DNA from: Oceanimonas doudoroffii
Lineage (GTDB): Bacteria > Pseudomonadota > Gammaproteobacteria > Enterobacterales > Aeromonadaceae
NCBI RefSeq assembly: GCF_002242685.1
Contig: NZ_NBIM01000009.1
Coordinates: 52,496-116,495 of the forward strand
Reading direction: 5' to 3'
Length of the DNA stretch: 64,000 nt
In this document: positions 27,666 to 38,147 of the stretch, in pieces
How the letters are laid out: every line of letters begins with the position of its first letter
Position numbering within the stretch: position 1 is the stretch's first letter
Made by a program: the position numbers and the translations under genes
Notes under the pieces: generated by a model
The model's input: the letters and a program-made list of their open reading frames with translations, nothing else
The model's database searches: none
Told to the model about the DNA's origin: nothing

Positions 27666-28557
27666 ACAGGCAGGCATCGCCCTGGTCAGCGTGTTGTGGC
27701 TGTTGCTGCTGCTGACGGTGCTGGCCTCGGGGGTGTCGGTGAACAGCCGCAACCAGGGCCGGCAAAGCGAAAACATTGCCACCGCCACGCAACTGCGCCA
27801 GGGGGCAGAGGCCGGCCAGCAGCTGGCGCTGCTGGCCCTGGCACAAGCTCCAGAGCAACGCCCCTGGCAGGCCGATGGCAGTCCCAATGTGGTGCAGCTG
27901 GACGACATGGAAGTGCATGTGGCGCTGTTCAATGAAAGCGGCCGCATCGATCTCAACGCCGCCGGCCCCGAATTGCTCGACGGCCTGCTGGCCACGGTGG
28001 AGCCCGACGCCGCCCTGCGCGCCCGACTGGTGGATGCCATTCTGGACTGGCGCGACCGCGACAATTTGCGCCGGCTCAACGGTGCCGAGCTCGACGACTA
28101 TCTGGCCGCCGGCCTGGACTACGGCCCCGCCAATGCCCCCTTTACCTCGGTGGAAGAGCTGCAACGCGTGCTGGCAATGACCCCGGCGCTGTACCGCCAA
28201 ATTCGACACAGCCTGACCCTGCGTAATCCGCGCCGGGGCATCAATCCGCAGTTTGCCCCCCGCCAGGTGCTGCTTTCCCTGCCCGGTGTGAGCGAAGCCA
28301 CGGTTGATCAGTTTATCGAAGACAGGCGTGCCCGCCATGACGCGGGGCAACCGCCGCCGGCCACCGCACTGTTTCCCCGGGCACAGCTCGTTAACGATGC
28401 CTTCGGGGTCAACTACACTATTCATACAGAAGCCCGCAGGATTCCGGAATATCGCTACCGGCTTACCGCCAATGTTCAGGTAAATCAGCGTGGCCAGGTG
28501 CGGGTACTGAAAACAGAGCAGGAATTCGTTCCGCTGTTTTTGAAAACCTCCCCTTGA
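27643..28557 (+). CDS. gspK: Type II secretion minor pseudopilin GspK
   Basis: A 304-residue protein with leader MSSSNSTRQAG and mature IALVSVLWLLLLLTVLAS. It lacks glutamate at mature position 5, as is characteristic for GspK. ESGRIDLNAAGPELL and the helix-hairpin-helix-like FAPRQVLLSLPGVSEATVD region match the family. It caps the pseudopilus. It overlaps gspJ, and gspL follows after 12 bases. Confidence 0.93.
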   Translation: MSSSNSTRQAGIALVSVLWLLLLLTVLASGVSVNSRNQGRQSENIATATQLRQGAEAGQQLALLALAQAPEQRPWQADGSPNVVQLDDMEVHVALFNESGRIDLNAAGPELLDGLLATVEPDAALRARLVDAILDWRDRDNLRRLNGAELDDYLAAGLDYGPANAPFTSVEELQRVLAMTPALYRQIRHSLTLRNPRRGINPQFAPRQVLLSLPGVSEATVDQFIEDRRARHDAGQPPPATALFPRAQLVNDAFGVNYTIHTEARRIPEYRYRLTANVQVNQRGQVRVLKTEQEFVPLFLKTSP

Positions 28558-28569
28558 CGGAGACGCCCT

Positions 28570-29646
28570 ATGGATGGGGACAACATCGCTCACAGGCTCG
28601 GCCAGCACGGCCGCCAGGTGTCGGCCGAACTTTACCGGTTCTGGCACTGGTGGCGCGAACAATTGTTGGGCATGCTGCCGGCCACATGGCAGCGGCGGCT
28701 ACGCCAGCCGGGCCAGATGCTGTGCATTCACCCCGCTCACCACGGCTACCGGCTGGAGCAACAACCCGGTAACCAGGTGCACTCACCCAAGGACTTGCCA
28801 CCCGAGGCCCTGCAACGGCTGGTACGCAACGCGGGGCAAATACGGTTGTACCTGCCTCAGGATGAGCTGTTGCTCACCCGAGTGACCCTGCCCGTCGCCA
28901 CTGCCGGCAATCTGGAAGCCGTACTGCGCTTTGAGATGGACCGGCACACCCCCTTTACCGCCGACCAGGTCTATTTCGGCTTTCATGCCCGACCGAGGGA
29001 GGCAACCAGCGTGCAGATTCAGGTTGACCTGCTGCTGGCCCCCAAAGCGAAAACCGATGCTCACCTGGCCGAGCTGGCCGAGCTGAGTATTTTCCCAGCC
29101 CTGCTGTGCGCCGCCGACCAGCCCAAGGCGCCAGCCATCAAGCTGCCCGTTCATCCCAATGATACTTCGCCACGGGCCGGTCGACGGAAAAGCCGAAAGG
29201 TGATCCTGGGGCTGGTGATGGTGCTGTTGCTGATCGCGCTTCCCCTTTATCACCGGCAGGCTCGCATTGACACCCTCACTGCCGAACTGGAGCTACCGCG
29301 CCAGCACGCCGAACAGGCGGCCGCATTCAAGCGCGAACTGACGGCCCTTCAAGATAGTCGTACCTGGCTTGGCCAGAGGCGTGCCGAACGCAGGGCCACC
29401 CTGCTGTTGCTGGACGAACTCACTCGCCAGTTGCCGGATCACACCTGGCTGACGCGCCTCGAGCTGAAGGAAGACAGCCTGCAGATTCGCGGCGAATCCA
29501 CCCGTGCGTCGGAGCTGATCGGCCTGCTTGAAGGTTCCTCACTGTTTTTCGATGTGCGCTTCGGCTCCCCGATAACCATCAACCCGGCCACCAGCAGGGA
29601 TCGCTTTATGATCACCGCACGCCTGGTGCAAGGAGCGGCGCCATGA
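28570..29646 (+). CDS. gspL: Type II secretion protein GspL (PilM/PilN-like)
   Basis: A 358-residue bitopic protein. An N-terminal actin-like/PilM-type domain (about 45-195, with LPVATAGNLEAVLRFEMDRHTPF) is followed by one membrane segment (about 212-228, VILGLVMVLLLIALPLY) and a coiled-coil PilN-like periplasmic domain. This layout matches the GspL of Xps-like systems more than the Exe type. It couples GspE to the periplasmic assembly. Its stop overlaps the gspM ATG. Confidence 0.85.
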   Translation: MDGDNIAHRLGQHGRQVSAELYRFWHWWREQLLGMLPATWQRRLRQPGQMLCIHPAHHGYRLEQQPGNQVHSPKDLPPEALQRLVRNAGQIRLYLPQDELLLTRVTLPVATAGNLEAVLRFEMDRHTPFTADQVYFGFHARPREATSVQIQVDLLLAPKAKTDAHLAELAELSIFPALLCAADQPKAPAIKLPVHPNDTSPRAGRRKSRKVILGLVMVLLLIALPLYHRQARIDTLTAELELPRQHAEQAAAFKRELTALQDSRTWLGQRRAERRATLLLLDELTRQLPDHTWLTRLELKEDSLQIRGESTRASELIGLLEGSSLFFDVRFGSPITINPATSRDRFMITARLVQGAAP

Positions 29647-30236
29647 GTCCGAACGCCAGACAACAGCAACTGGCGGCACTGGGCTTACTGCTGCTGGTGA
29701 TGGTGCTGCTGACCAGCCTGGTCATCTCTCCCCTTATCGGGCTGTTTTTCCACCAGGGCGAGCAACTCGACCAGCTGGCCTCCCGGCTGGAGCGCTACCG
29801 GGCATTGGCCGAACAACGGGATGAAACCGACCGGCAGCTGCAACACATCAGGGCCCGCCAGCCCGACAACGATCTTTATTTGCCCGAACAGCGCCCCACT
29901 CTGGCTCAGGCCTGGTTGCAACAGCACCTTAACCTCCTGGTCGCGCAACACGGCGGTCAGCTGATCAGCATTCAGAATGCCTCGGCCAACGCCAATGCGC
30001 CCCTGCCGGAAGTGATGCTGAGGGTGCACCTGCGCAGTGAACTGGACGAGCTGGTACCCCTGCTCCACGCCCTGGAGTCAAACACTCCCGTACTGTTTAT
30101 CAGTGAGCTGGTGATATCCGCCTCATCCAGGGAGAACAGACGCACCGCTCCCTTGAACCGGCGCCAGCAGCCGGAGCGCCCCACGCTTGATGTGCGTTTT
30201 AACCTGCTTGGCTACACACCACAGGGGGCGTCATGA
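29643..30236 (+). CDS. gspM: Type II secretion protein GspM
   Basis: A 197-residue protein with one N-terminal membrane helix (about 10-32, LGLLLLVMVLLTSLVISPLI), a coiled coil (about 38-72) and a ferredoxin-like periplasmic domain resembling PilO/GspM-type proteins (T2SSM_b). It is the partner of GspL in the inner-membrane platform. Both ends overlap neighbours by ATGA, so it is translationally coupled. Confidence 0.82.
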   Translation: MSPNARQQQLAALGLLLLVMVLLTSLVISPLIGLFFHQGEQLDQLASRLERYRALAEQRDETDRQLQHIRARQPDNDLYLPEQRPTLAQAWLQQHLNLLVAQHGGQLISIQNASANANAPLPEVMLRVHLRSELDELVPLLHALESNTPVLFISELVISASSRENRRTAPLNRRQQPERPTLDVRFNLLGYTPQGAS

Positions 30237-30757
30237 AACCTTTCCCCTGGCCCATGTTATTCCTGTTGTGGCTGCCACCGGCACAGCCCGATGATGTTTT
30301 AGGGCACGAATATCCGCCCCTGGAGCAGTTTGCCTCAATACTGGAGCGACCGCTGTTCAAGGCCACCCGCCGCCCCGACAGCGATAACGGCGCGGCCCTG
30401 ACCGAAAGCGCCGCGGAAATGCGCGCGCACTGGCGGCTCAGCGGCGTGGTATGGGAGGACGATCAACCCCTGGCCCTGTTCAGCGAGCGGCTGGGGGAAG
30501 GCCGGCTGCGGGTTCGCGCCGGCATGTATGTACATGGCAACTGGCTGCTTGAAGAAATAACCAAGGATGGCGTGCTGCTGCTCGACAATGGTCAGCGCCT
30601 GAGGCTGAAGCTGTGGGAACCCAGGCCGCCTTCCACCCGGCCATTGCCCAAGCCGCTGGCATCAAAGGACGACGCCGGCGGCCAGTCTCGAAGCACCGAG
30701 ACCAGCGACGGCGAAGAGCCTGCTACCGAACAGGGAAGTAACGGGGAGTCATCATGA
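30233..30757 (+). CDS. GspN-like protein with a GspC/PilP-type HR domain
   Basis: A 174-residue exported protein. An N-terminal hydrophobic signal (about 5-19) is followed by FASILERPLFKATRRP, the motif seen in short GspN/GspC homology-region proteins, and a small beta domain (WRLSGVVWEDDQPLALFSE ... LRVRAGMYVHGNWLLEEI). The last ~45 residues are low-complexity, acidic and proline-rich. No normal GspC is in the operon, so this protein may bridge the inner membrane and the secretin. That role is inferred; identity as GspN is likely but not certain. Confidence 0.65.
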   Translation: MKPFPWPMLFLLWLPPAQPDDVLGHEYPPLEQFASILERPLFKATRRPDSDNGAALTESAAEMRAHWRLSGVVWEDDQPLALFSERLGEGRLRVRAGMYVHGNWLLEEITKDGVLLLDNGQRLRLKLWEPRPPSTRPLPKPLASKDDAGGQSRSTETSDGEEPATEQGSNGESS

Positions 30758-32850
30758 GCAAGCTTCATTTACATCACTGGTTTGGGACCTGCATTGTCTG
30801 CTCCCTGTTGCTGGCCTGCACCACGCCCACCGGCGATCACAGCGCCCTCGACAAGCCCTGGGGCAAGGAAAGGGTGAAACGCAGCTATGATCCGGTCAAA
30901 CTGCCCTCCAATGAACCCCCCGCCGCCCCCCTTTCGGCCAGCCTGACAACGGCACCCGCGGCCACGCCGGTCACCCGCAGCGAAATCTACCGGGGCTCGG
31001 GCAACTTTCTGCGCCTGGGCCAGGCACCACAGAGCACGGCTCCGCCTCCCGGCGCGGTGACACTCAACTTTCAGGGCTCCGACATTGCCGAGGTGGTTAA
31101 AACCATTCTGGGCGACATTCTGGAGCTGAACTATTCCCTCGACGAACGGGTGCGCGGCCAGGTCTTTCTGCAAACCAACCGCCCCATCAGCCAGGATGAT
31201 CTGCTGCCCACCCTCGAAAGCCTGCTGCAAACCCATGGGGCCGCCCTGGTACACAGCAATGGATTGTTCAATGTGGTGCCCGCCGGCGAGGTGCCGACCT
31301 CGACCCTTAACCCGCGTTTGGCGCCCACCGCCGAGCGGGGCTACCAAATGTTGATTTTGCCACTGCGTTACATCGGTGCCCGGGAGATGGAAAAAATTCT
31401 GGAGCCGGTCAAACCGCGCCAGGGTGCCATGATGGTGGACGATGTGCGCAACCTGATCACCCTGGTCGGCACCCATGACGAACTCACCAATATTCGCGAT
31501 ACCGTGAACCTGTTTGATGTCGATCAGCTGCGCGGCATGTCGGTGGGGCTGTTTCGGCTGCAGGCCAGCAGCGCCGAAGTGATGGCCAGCGAGCTGCAGA
31601 CCATCTTCGGCGACGAAGCCGAAGGCCCGCTGGCCGGCATGGTGCGTTACCTGCCCATAGAACGACTGAATGCCCTGCTGGTGATCACCCCCCAGGAGCG
31701 CTACCTGACCGACGCCCGAGTGTGGATAGAACGGCTGGATAGGGCCGAGAACCCCCGTGGCCTTAACATGTATGTTTATCATGTGCAGAACGGTAAGGCC
31801 GAACACCTGGCCGAGCTGCTTAACCAGCTGTTTGACAGCCAGCGCCGTCACCATGGCGCAGAGCCCCGGCCACAGACAATGCCCACCGGAGAGGAGGGTG
31901 AAGAGGGTGAACCGGTGCAGATTGCCACCGGCATCAGCGCCGCCAGCCTGGATGTGGGCGAAGTCAGCGTCATTGCCGATACCGAACGCAATGCCCTGGT
32001 GGTGATGGCCGCCAGCGCCGATTACGCTAAGGTCGAGCAAGCTATCAAGCGGCTGGATCAGCTGCCCCTGCAGGTGCTGGTGGAAGCCACCATAGTGGAA
32101 GTCAGCCTGGAAGACGAACTGCGTTATGGCCTGCAATGGTTTTTCAAGAACAGCCTGGGAGGCGGCCGCAGTGGTGTGGGTGCCGTCGGCTCCCTTCCCA
32201 TTCCTTCCCCCTTTGATGGCGGCCTGGACGTCAGTGCCAGCTACGAGGTCTTTAACGCCGCCGGTACCCGGGCCCTGCTGACCGCCCTGGCCAGTGATTC
32301 CAAGGTCAATGTCATTTCCTCTCCCTCGCTGATGGTGCTGGATAACCAGAAAGCCCTGATCAGGGTGGGCGATCAGGTGCCCATACGTACCTCTGAGACC
32401 ACCAACCTCAACAGCGACGTGGGGAACGTCACCAGCACCATTCAGTATCGGGATACCGGCGTGCTGCTGGAAGTCACTCCCAGGGTCAACGCCGGCGGCA
32501 TGGTGGTGCTGGAGCTGGTGCAAGAGGTGAACGACGTGGCCAATACCACCACATCCAATATTCAGTCGCCCACCATCACCCAGCGAAAAATCGACACCAG
32601 AGTGGCGATACAGAGCGGTGAGACCCTGGTGCTGGGGGGACTGATACGCGAAAACACCAGCCGCGACAGCCAGGGCGTGCCCGGTCTTCGCCATGTACCT
32701 GTACTGGGATGGCTGTTCAGCAGCAGCGGTACCAACACACGCCGCACCGAGCTGGTGGTGCTGATCACGCCAACCGCCGTGACCAATGCCATTGATGCCC
32801 GGGCCGTGACGCAGGAATACCGCAGCAAGTTGCAGCAGGTGGCCATGTAA
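30754..32850 (+). CDS. gspD: Type II secretion outer-membrane secretin GspD
   Basis: A 698-residue secretin. The signal peptide ends in a lipobox (LLLAC, cysteine 22), so it is probably a lipoprotein. A ~70-residue proline-rich linker precedes N0 (VTLNFQGSDIAEVVKTILGD), then N1-N3 repeats and the secretin domain with VNVISSPSLMVLDNQKALIRVG (split by the conserved DNQKA) and VPGLRHVPVLGWLF near the end. It forms the outer-membrane exit channel. The lipid anchor may replace a separate pilotin. Confidence 0.94.
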   Translation: MSKLHLHHWFGTCIVCSLLLACTTPTGDHSALDKPWGKERVKRSYDPVKLPSNEPPAAPLSASLTTAPAATPVTRSEIYRGSGNFLRLGQAPQSTAPPPGAVTLNFQGSDIAEVVKTILGDILELNYSLDERVRGQVFLQTNRPISQDDLLPTLESLLQTHGAALVHSNGLFNVVPAGEVPTSTLNPRLAPTAERGYQMLILPLRYIGAREMEKILEPVKPRQGAMMVDDVRNLITLVGTHDELTNIRDTVNLFDVDQLRGMSVGLFRLQASSAEVMASELQTIFGDEAEGPLAGMVRYLPIERLNALLVITPQERYLTDARVWIERLDRAENPRGLNMYVYHVQNGKAEHLAELLNQLFDSQRRHHGAEPRPQTMPTGEEGEEGEPVQIATGISAASLDVGEVSVIADTERNALVVMAASADYAKVEQAIKRLDQLPLQVLVEATIVEVSLEDELRYGLQWFFKNSLGGGRSGVGAVGSLPIPSPFDGGLDVSASYEVFNAAGTRALLTALASDSKVNVISSPSLMVLDNQKALIRVGDQVPIRTSETTNLNSDVGNVTSTIQYRDTGVLLEVTPRVNAGGMVVLELVQEVNDVANTTTSNIQSPTITQRKIDTRVAIQSGETLVLGGLIRENTSRDSQGVPGLRHVPVLGWLFSSSGTNTRRTELVVLITPTAVTNAIDARAVTQEYRSKLQQVAM

Positions 32851-32899
32851 CCCGCTTCGGGCAAACCGCTGTGAGGAGCGTTTACACAGGGACGATACA

Positions 32900-34552
32900 A
32901 TGTACAGCAACTATTTTGGCCTGACGGATCTGCCTTTTTCCATTGCGCCGGATCCCCGTTTTCTCTATCCCAGTCAGCAGCACCGGGAAGCACTGGCTCA
33001 TTTGCAGTACGGCCTGAACTGCCCCGGCGGCTTTGTGTTGCTTACCGGCGAGGTGGGTACCGGCAAAACCACGGTCTGCCGCAGCTTGCTGGAACAGGTA
33101 CCGGAGCGAACCGATCTGGCTTTTATCCTCAGCCCGGGCAACAGTGCCACCGAACTGCTCAGCGCCATTTGTCACGAGCTGAAGGTGATCCTTCCCGAAC
33201 GTCCCGATTCGCTGAAGCTGACCAATGCCATTTATCATCACCTGCTGGAGTCCCATGCTCAAGGGCGCCACACCGTGCTGATTATCGACGAGGCGCAAAA
33301 CCTGTCGGTGGCGCTGCTTGAGCAGGTCCGCCTGCTCACCAACCTGGAGACCAATACCCACAAGCTGCTGCAAATCATGCTGCTGGGCCAGCCGGAGCTG
33401 GCGGAGAAGCTGGCCCGACCCGAGCTCAGGCAGCTGTCGCAGCGCATCACCGCCCGTTATCACCTGGCGCCGCTTTCATTTCATGAAATGCGCGCCTACA
33501 TTGCCCACCGGTTGTCGGTGGCGGGCATTGAAGTACAGCTGTTTAATCCGGACAGCCTGCGCCGGCTTTACCGTGTGACCGGCGGCGTGCCCCGACTGAT
33601 CAACGTGATCTGCGATCGCGCCCTGCTGGGCGCCTTTGTACAGCGCCTGCCCAGGGTGGACGCCGGCATCATCAACCGCGCCGCCATGGAGGTGCAGGGA
33701 ACATCGGCACCCAGGGCCCGGCGAAGGAAAGCCGCCATCGCCGCCATATCACTGCTGGCGCTGGTAGCCGGGCTGGGCCTGACCGGCTGGCAATACCAGG
33801 GCACGGTTTCCAGGCTGTTTATGTCGCTACAGCAGGCCGCTCCCTCGACAACCGATACCGAGTCAAACCTCACCGCCATACCGGCCGCCTCGCCAGAGCA
33901 GGTGCCACCGCTTCAGTCCGCTGAAGACATTCAAGTACAGACTCCTTCCTTTCAGTGGCCAGAACATCTAGATACCGAACTCAGCCAGGTGATGGCCTAT
34001 CGGCAGCTATTTGCCCTGTGGCGACTGGAGTATGATCCCAACACCCATCCGGTAGTCTGTCGTTACGCCCGTAGCCAGCGGCTGGACTGCGCGCAGCAAG
34101 ATGGCGAGCTCTCCACCCTGCTGGCACAGAACCACCCGGCGGTGTTCAGGCTGGAACGTGCGGGATATCCCCCGCTTTACGCCACCCTGACCGGCGTTGC
34201 TGGCGAGCAGGCGAACATCATGCTGGGCGGCAAGGCCATGCAATTGCCATTGACCGAGCTGGCAGCACAATGGCCCGGCAGCTATGTGATGCTGTGGCAA
34301 CCGCCCCCGTATTATCAGGAGTCGCTGCAACCGGGCAGCCGGGGTGAAGCCGTCGCCTGGCTGGAGCAGCACCTGGCCGCATGGCGAAACCGCCCCGCGC
34401 GCACCAATCTGCCCTACTATGACGAGGTGCTGAGCATGGATGTGGAGGCGTTTCAAAGAAGCAAGGGACTGACCCCGGACGGCATCTTCGGCCCCCGCAC
34501 CGGCGTTTATTTCAGTGCCAGCCTGAACGGGCTGCCCAGGCTGAGCGACTAA
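32900..34552 (+). CDS. gspA: ExeA/GspA-type ATPase with peptidoglycan-binding domain
   Basis: A 550-residue protein with an N-terminal AAA ATPase (Walker A GEVGTGKTT near residue 53, Walker B TVLIIDEAQNLS near 125), one membrane segment (about 278-297), a C39-peptidase-like domain (about 365-470) and a C-terminal PG_binding_1 domain (about 475-540). In Aeromonas, ExeA with ExeB inserts the secretin through peptidoglycan. Here it follows gspD directly, and a gspB gene follows it, so the same role is likely. Confidence 0.88.
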   Translation: MYSNYFGLTDLPFSIAPDPRFLYPSQQHREALAHLQYGLNCPGGFVLLTGEVGTGKTTVCRSLLEQVPERTDLAFILSPGNSATELLSAICHELKVILPERPDSLKLTNAIYHHLLESHAQGRHTVLIIDEAQNLSVALLEQVRLLTNLETNTHKLLQIMLLGQPELAEKLARPELRQLSQRITARYHLAPLSFHEMRAYIAHRLSVAGIEVQLFNPDSLRRLYRVTGGVPRLINVICDRALLGAFVQRLPRVDAGIINRAAMEVQGTSAPRARRRKAAIAAISLLALVAGLGLTGWQYQGTVSRLFMSLQQAAPSTTDTESNLTAIPAASPEQVPPLQSAEDIQVQTPSFQWPEHLDTELSQVMAYRQLFALWRLEYDPNTHPVVCRYARSQRLDCAQQDGELSTLLAQNHPAVFRLERAGYPPLYATLTGVAGEQANIMLGGKAMQLPLTELAAQWPGSYVMLWQPPPYYQESLQPGSRGEAVAWLEQHLAAWRNRPARTNLPYYDEVLSMDVEAFQRSKGLTPDGIFGPRTGVYFSASLNGLPRLSD

Positions 34553-34565
34553 CCGGAGCCTTGCC

Positions 34566-35213
34566 ATGTCTTATATTCTCGATGCCCTAAAACAATCGGA
34601 ACGCCGCCGCAACGGCCAGGCGCCGGTGACTGGACCCGCGATCCTCGCCGAGGTGCCACCGCCGCCCTCGCCGCCGTTTTACCGGCGTCGCCTGCCCTGG
34701 CTGCTGCTGATCCTGCTGCTGGCGTTGCCGGCCGGCTATGGGCTGGGTCGGTTTGGCGTCCCCTGGCTGGTGGGGCCGCCCTCCGCTCCTGCGCCAGCTT
34801 CCCAGGTAACACCCTCAACCGCCCCCGTCATCAGCGGAACTCACGCGCCCCGCATTCTGGTGGAAGCGCCTTCGGCCATTCGATTGCACGACTCAAACAC
34901 GGAGCCATCGGCCCATCACGGCGTGGTTGCCCCACCGCCGGCAACCGCCAATGCCACACCCGAGTCGGCCCATGAGCCCGGCGTGCCAAATCTTCGTGCG
35001 CTGTCCGCCGGCATTCGCGCCCGGCTGCCCGCCCTGACCCTGTCGGTGCACATATACTCGCCGGATCCCGCCGCGCGCAGGGCCAAGATCAACGGTCAAA
35101 TGCTGCGGGAAGGAGATCATACCAACGGGTTAACCGTACGCAGCATCACTGCGGAAGGCGTCATACTGGACTTTGAGGGCAACGAGTTCCATCTGTATTC
35201 GGTGGGTGGCTGA
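34566..35213 (+). CDS. gspB: GspB/ExeB-type secretin assembly protein
   Basis: A 215-residue protein. The start MSYILDALKQSERRR is a hallmark of GspB/ExeB proteins; a membrane helix (about 40-60) is followed by a proline/alanine-rich periplasmic linker and a C-terminal T2SSB domain (LPALTLSVHIYSPDPAARRA, about 155-174). It is the partner of the GspA ATPase. It is the last gene of the secretion operon; no terminator is evident before mioC. Confidence 0.88.
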   Translation: MSYILDALKQSERRRNGQAPVTGPAILAEVPPPPSPPFYRRRLPWLLLILLLALPAGYGLGRFGVPWLVGPPSAPAPASQVTPSTAPVISGTHAPRILVEAPSAIRLHDSNTEPSAHHGVVAPPPATANATPESAHEPGVPNLRALSAGIRARLPALTLSVHIYSPDPAARRAKINGQMLREGDHTNGLTVRSITAEGVILDFEGNEFHLYSVGG

Positions 35214-35272
35214 GGGCTCAATATTCCATATTGGGTTAAGATAACGGGCCTGATAGTCATGCGAGTTACCTT

Positions 35273-35728
35273 ATGAGTTACTTTACCCTGCTGGTGGGAT
35301 CCACCCTCGGCAACGCCGAGGATCTGGCCGAGGAAATGGCCGATCAACTGCAAACCAAGGGTCATACCACGGTTATTCACACTTCTCCCCAGCTTGATCA
35401 CATCTTGATCGCCCCCGATCATGTTCTGCTGCTGCTGTGCTCCACCCACGGAGCCGGAGATCTGCCCGACAACATTCAGCCTTTTTATGAGCAACTACAG
35501 CAGCAGGCCCCGGTCCTGCAGGGCTTGCAGTACCTGGCCGTGGGCCTGGGGGATACCAGCTACGATACCTTTTGCCACGCCATTCAAAAGCTGGATCAAC
35601 AGCTAAATACCCTGGGTGCGGAACGGATCGGCGATCGCCTCGAGATTGATGTAAGCCGGGGGGATCTGCCCGAGCAGCAGGGAATACGCTGGCTGGATCA
35701 GTGCCTGAAGCAGGCCGGGATCCACTGA
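35273..35728 (+). CDS. mioC: Flavodoxin-like protein MioC
   Basis: A 151-residue flavodoxin. FMN-binding segments are visible: LVGSTLGNAEDLAEEMAD (phosphate loop), STHGAGDLPDNIQPF and LGDTSYDTFCHA. MioC has been linked to biotin synthase electron transfer and sits beside oriC in enterobacteria. It is transcribed toward oriC as in E. coli, but a terminator at 35805-35838 should stop its transcript before most of the origin. Confidence 0.93.
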   Translation: MSYFTLLVGSTLGNAEDLAEEMADQLQTKGHTTVIHTSPQLDHILIAPDHVLLLLCSTHGAGDLPDNIQPFYEQLQQQAPVLQGLQYLAVGLGDTSYDTFCHAIQKLDQQLNTLGAERIGDRLEIDVSRGDLPEQQGIRWLDQCLKQAGIH

Positions 35729-35804
35729 TACTCCAGCCCCTGGAGCGCGTCGTCCGATCTTGCGCCCAGGGGCGATCTCCTTTCTTCCACCGAGTTATCA
35801 ACAG

Positions 35805-35838
35805 ATCCCGAGGCAAATGTCATGCCCTCGGGATTTTT
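35805..35838 (+). terminator. Rho-independent terminator between mioC and the main DnaA boxes
   Basis: ATCCCGAGG (35805-35813) and CCTCGGGAT (35826-35834) form a perfect 9-bp stem followed by a run of five T. It is about 80 bases after the mioC stop and adjacent to the first DnaA box (35795-35803). It would shield oriC from transcription coming from mioC and the secretion operon. Confidence 0.82.
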
Positions 35839-36055
35839 ACTTTCCATGGCTTATGTTGATAACTATGGATAAAACCGGTGCCAAACCTATAGTTATCCTA
35901 TAAATTAAATTCATCACCTCGAGCGCCTGTGAATAAAGTGGCAAGTTAATCACCGGTCATACGCGGGTCCGGGATCCGTTTTCCACATCAAGCGATCGGT
36001 GGTAAGTGAATGATCTCCATGATCAAAAAGCGCTTATACACAGATCCGGCGAAAG

Positions 36056-36099
36056 CTAATAATAGATCCAATAGAAGATCGATCTAAAGATCATAGATC
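36056..36099. other. DNA unwinding element: tandem GATC 13-mers of oriC
   Basis: Read on the minus strand, GATCTATTATTAG (36068-36056) differs by one base from the E. coli right 13-mer GATCTCTTATTAG. GATCTTCTATTGG (36080-36068) and GATCTTTAGATCG (36092-36080) follow, so the GATC starts recur every 12 bp, with a further related GATC repeat to 36099. This AT-rich block lies next to the TTATACACA box, the equivalent of R1. Confidence 0.82.
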
Positions 36100-36252
36100 T
36101 ATAAGCGATCAACGGATCCGCTCGATCCGGTTTCCATCCGTTCGGCAAAACGGCTAAAATGTTTGCCCCCTGAACAAGGCCATCCGATCCACCCGACGGT
36201 CGGCATCATGGGTTCGTGATCCTTTCACCTGAGTGTTTCAAGAGTGTTCGCT

Positions 36253-38142
<1,890 letters not shown>

Positions 38143-38147
38143 GGGTG

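Larger units (their letters stand above)
35790..36130. other. oriC: Chromosomal replication origin oriC
   Basis: The 524-bp gap between mioC and mnmG is the normal oriC place. DnaA-box-like 9-mers (one mismatch or none against TTATNCACA or TTATCNACA-like forms) are: TTATCAACA 35795-35803 (+), TTATCAACA 35854-35862 (-), TTATCCATA 35864-35872 (-), TTATTCACA 35928-35936 (-) and TTATACACA 36034-36042 (+). I count 18 GATC (Dam/SeqA) sites in the gap, with 11 of them between 36011 and 36130, against about two expected by chance. An AT-rich unwinding element lies on the mnmG side, as in E. coli. The rest of the gap up to mnmG (36131-36252) shows no gene. Confidence 0.9.

Noticed and set aside
35893..35901. 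TTATCCTAT as a further DnaA box in oriC
   Set aside because: Three of nine bases differ from the consensus, so it is not counted.
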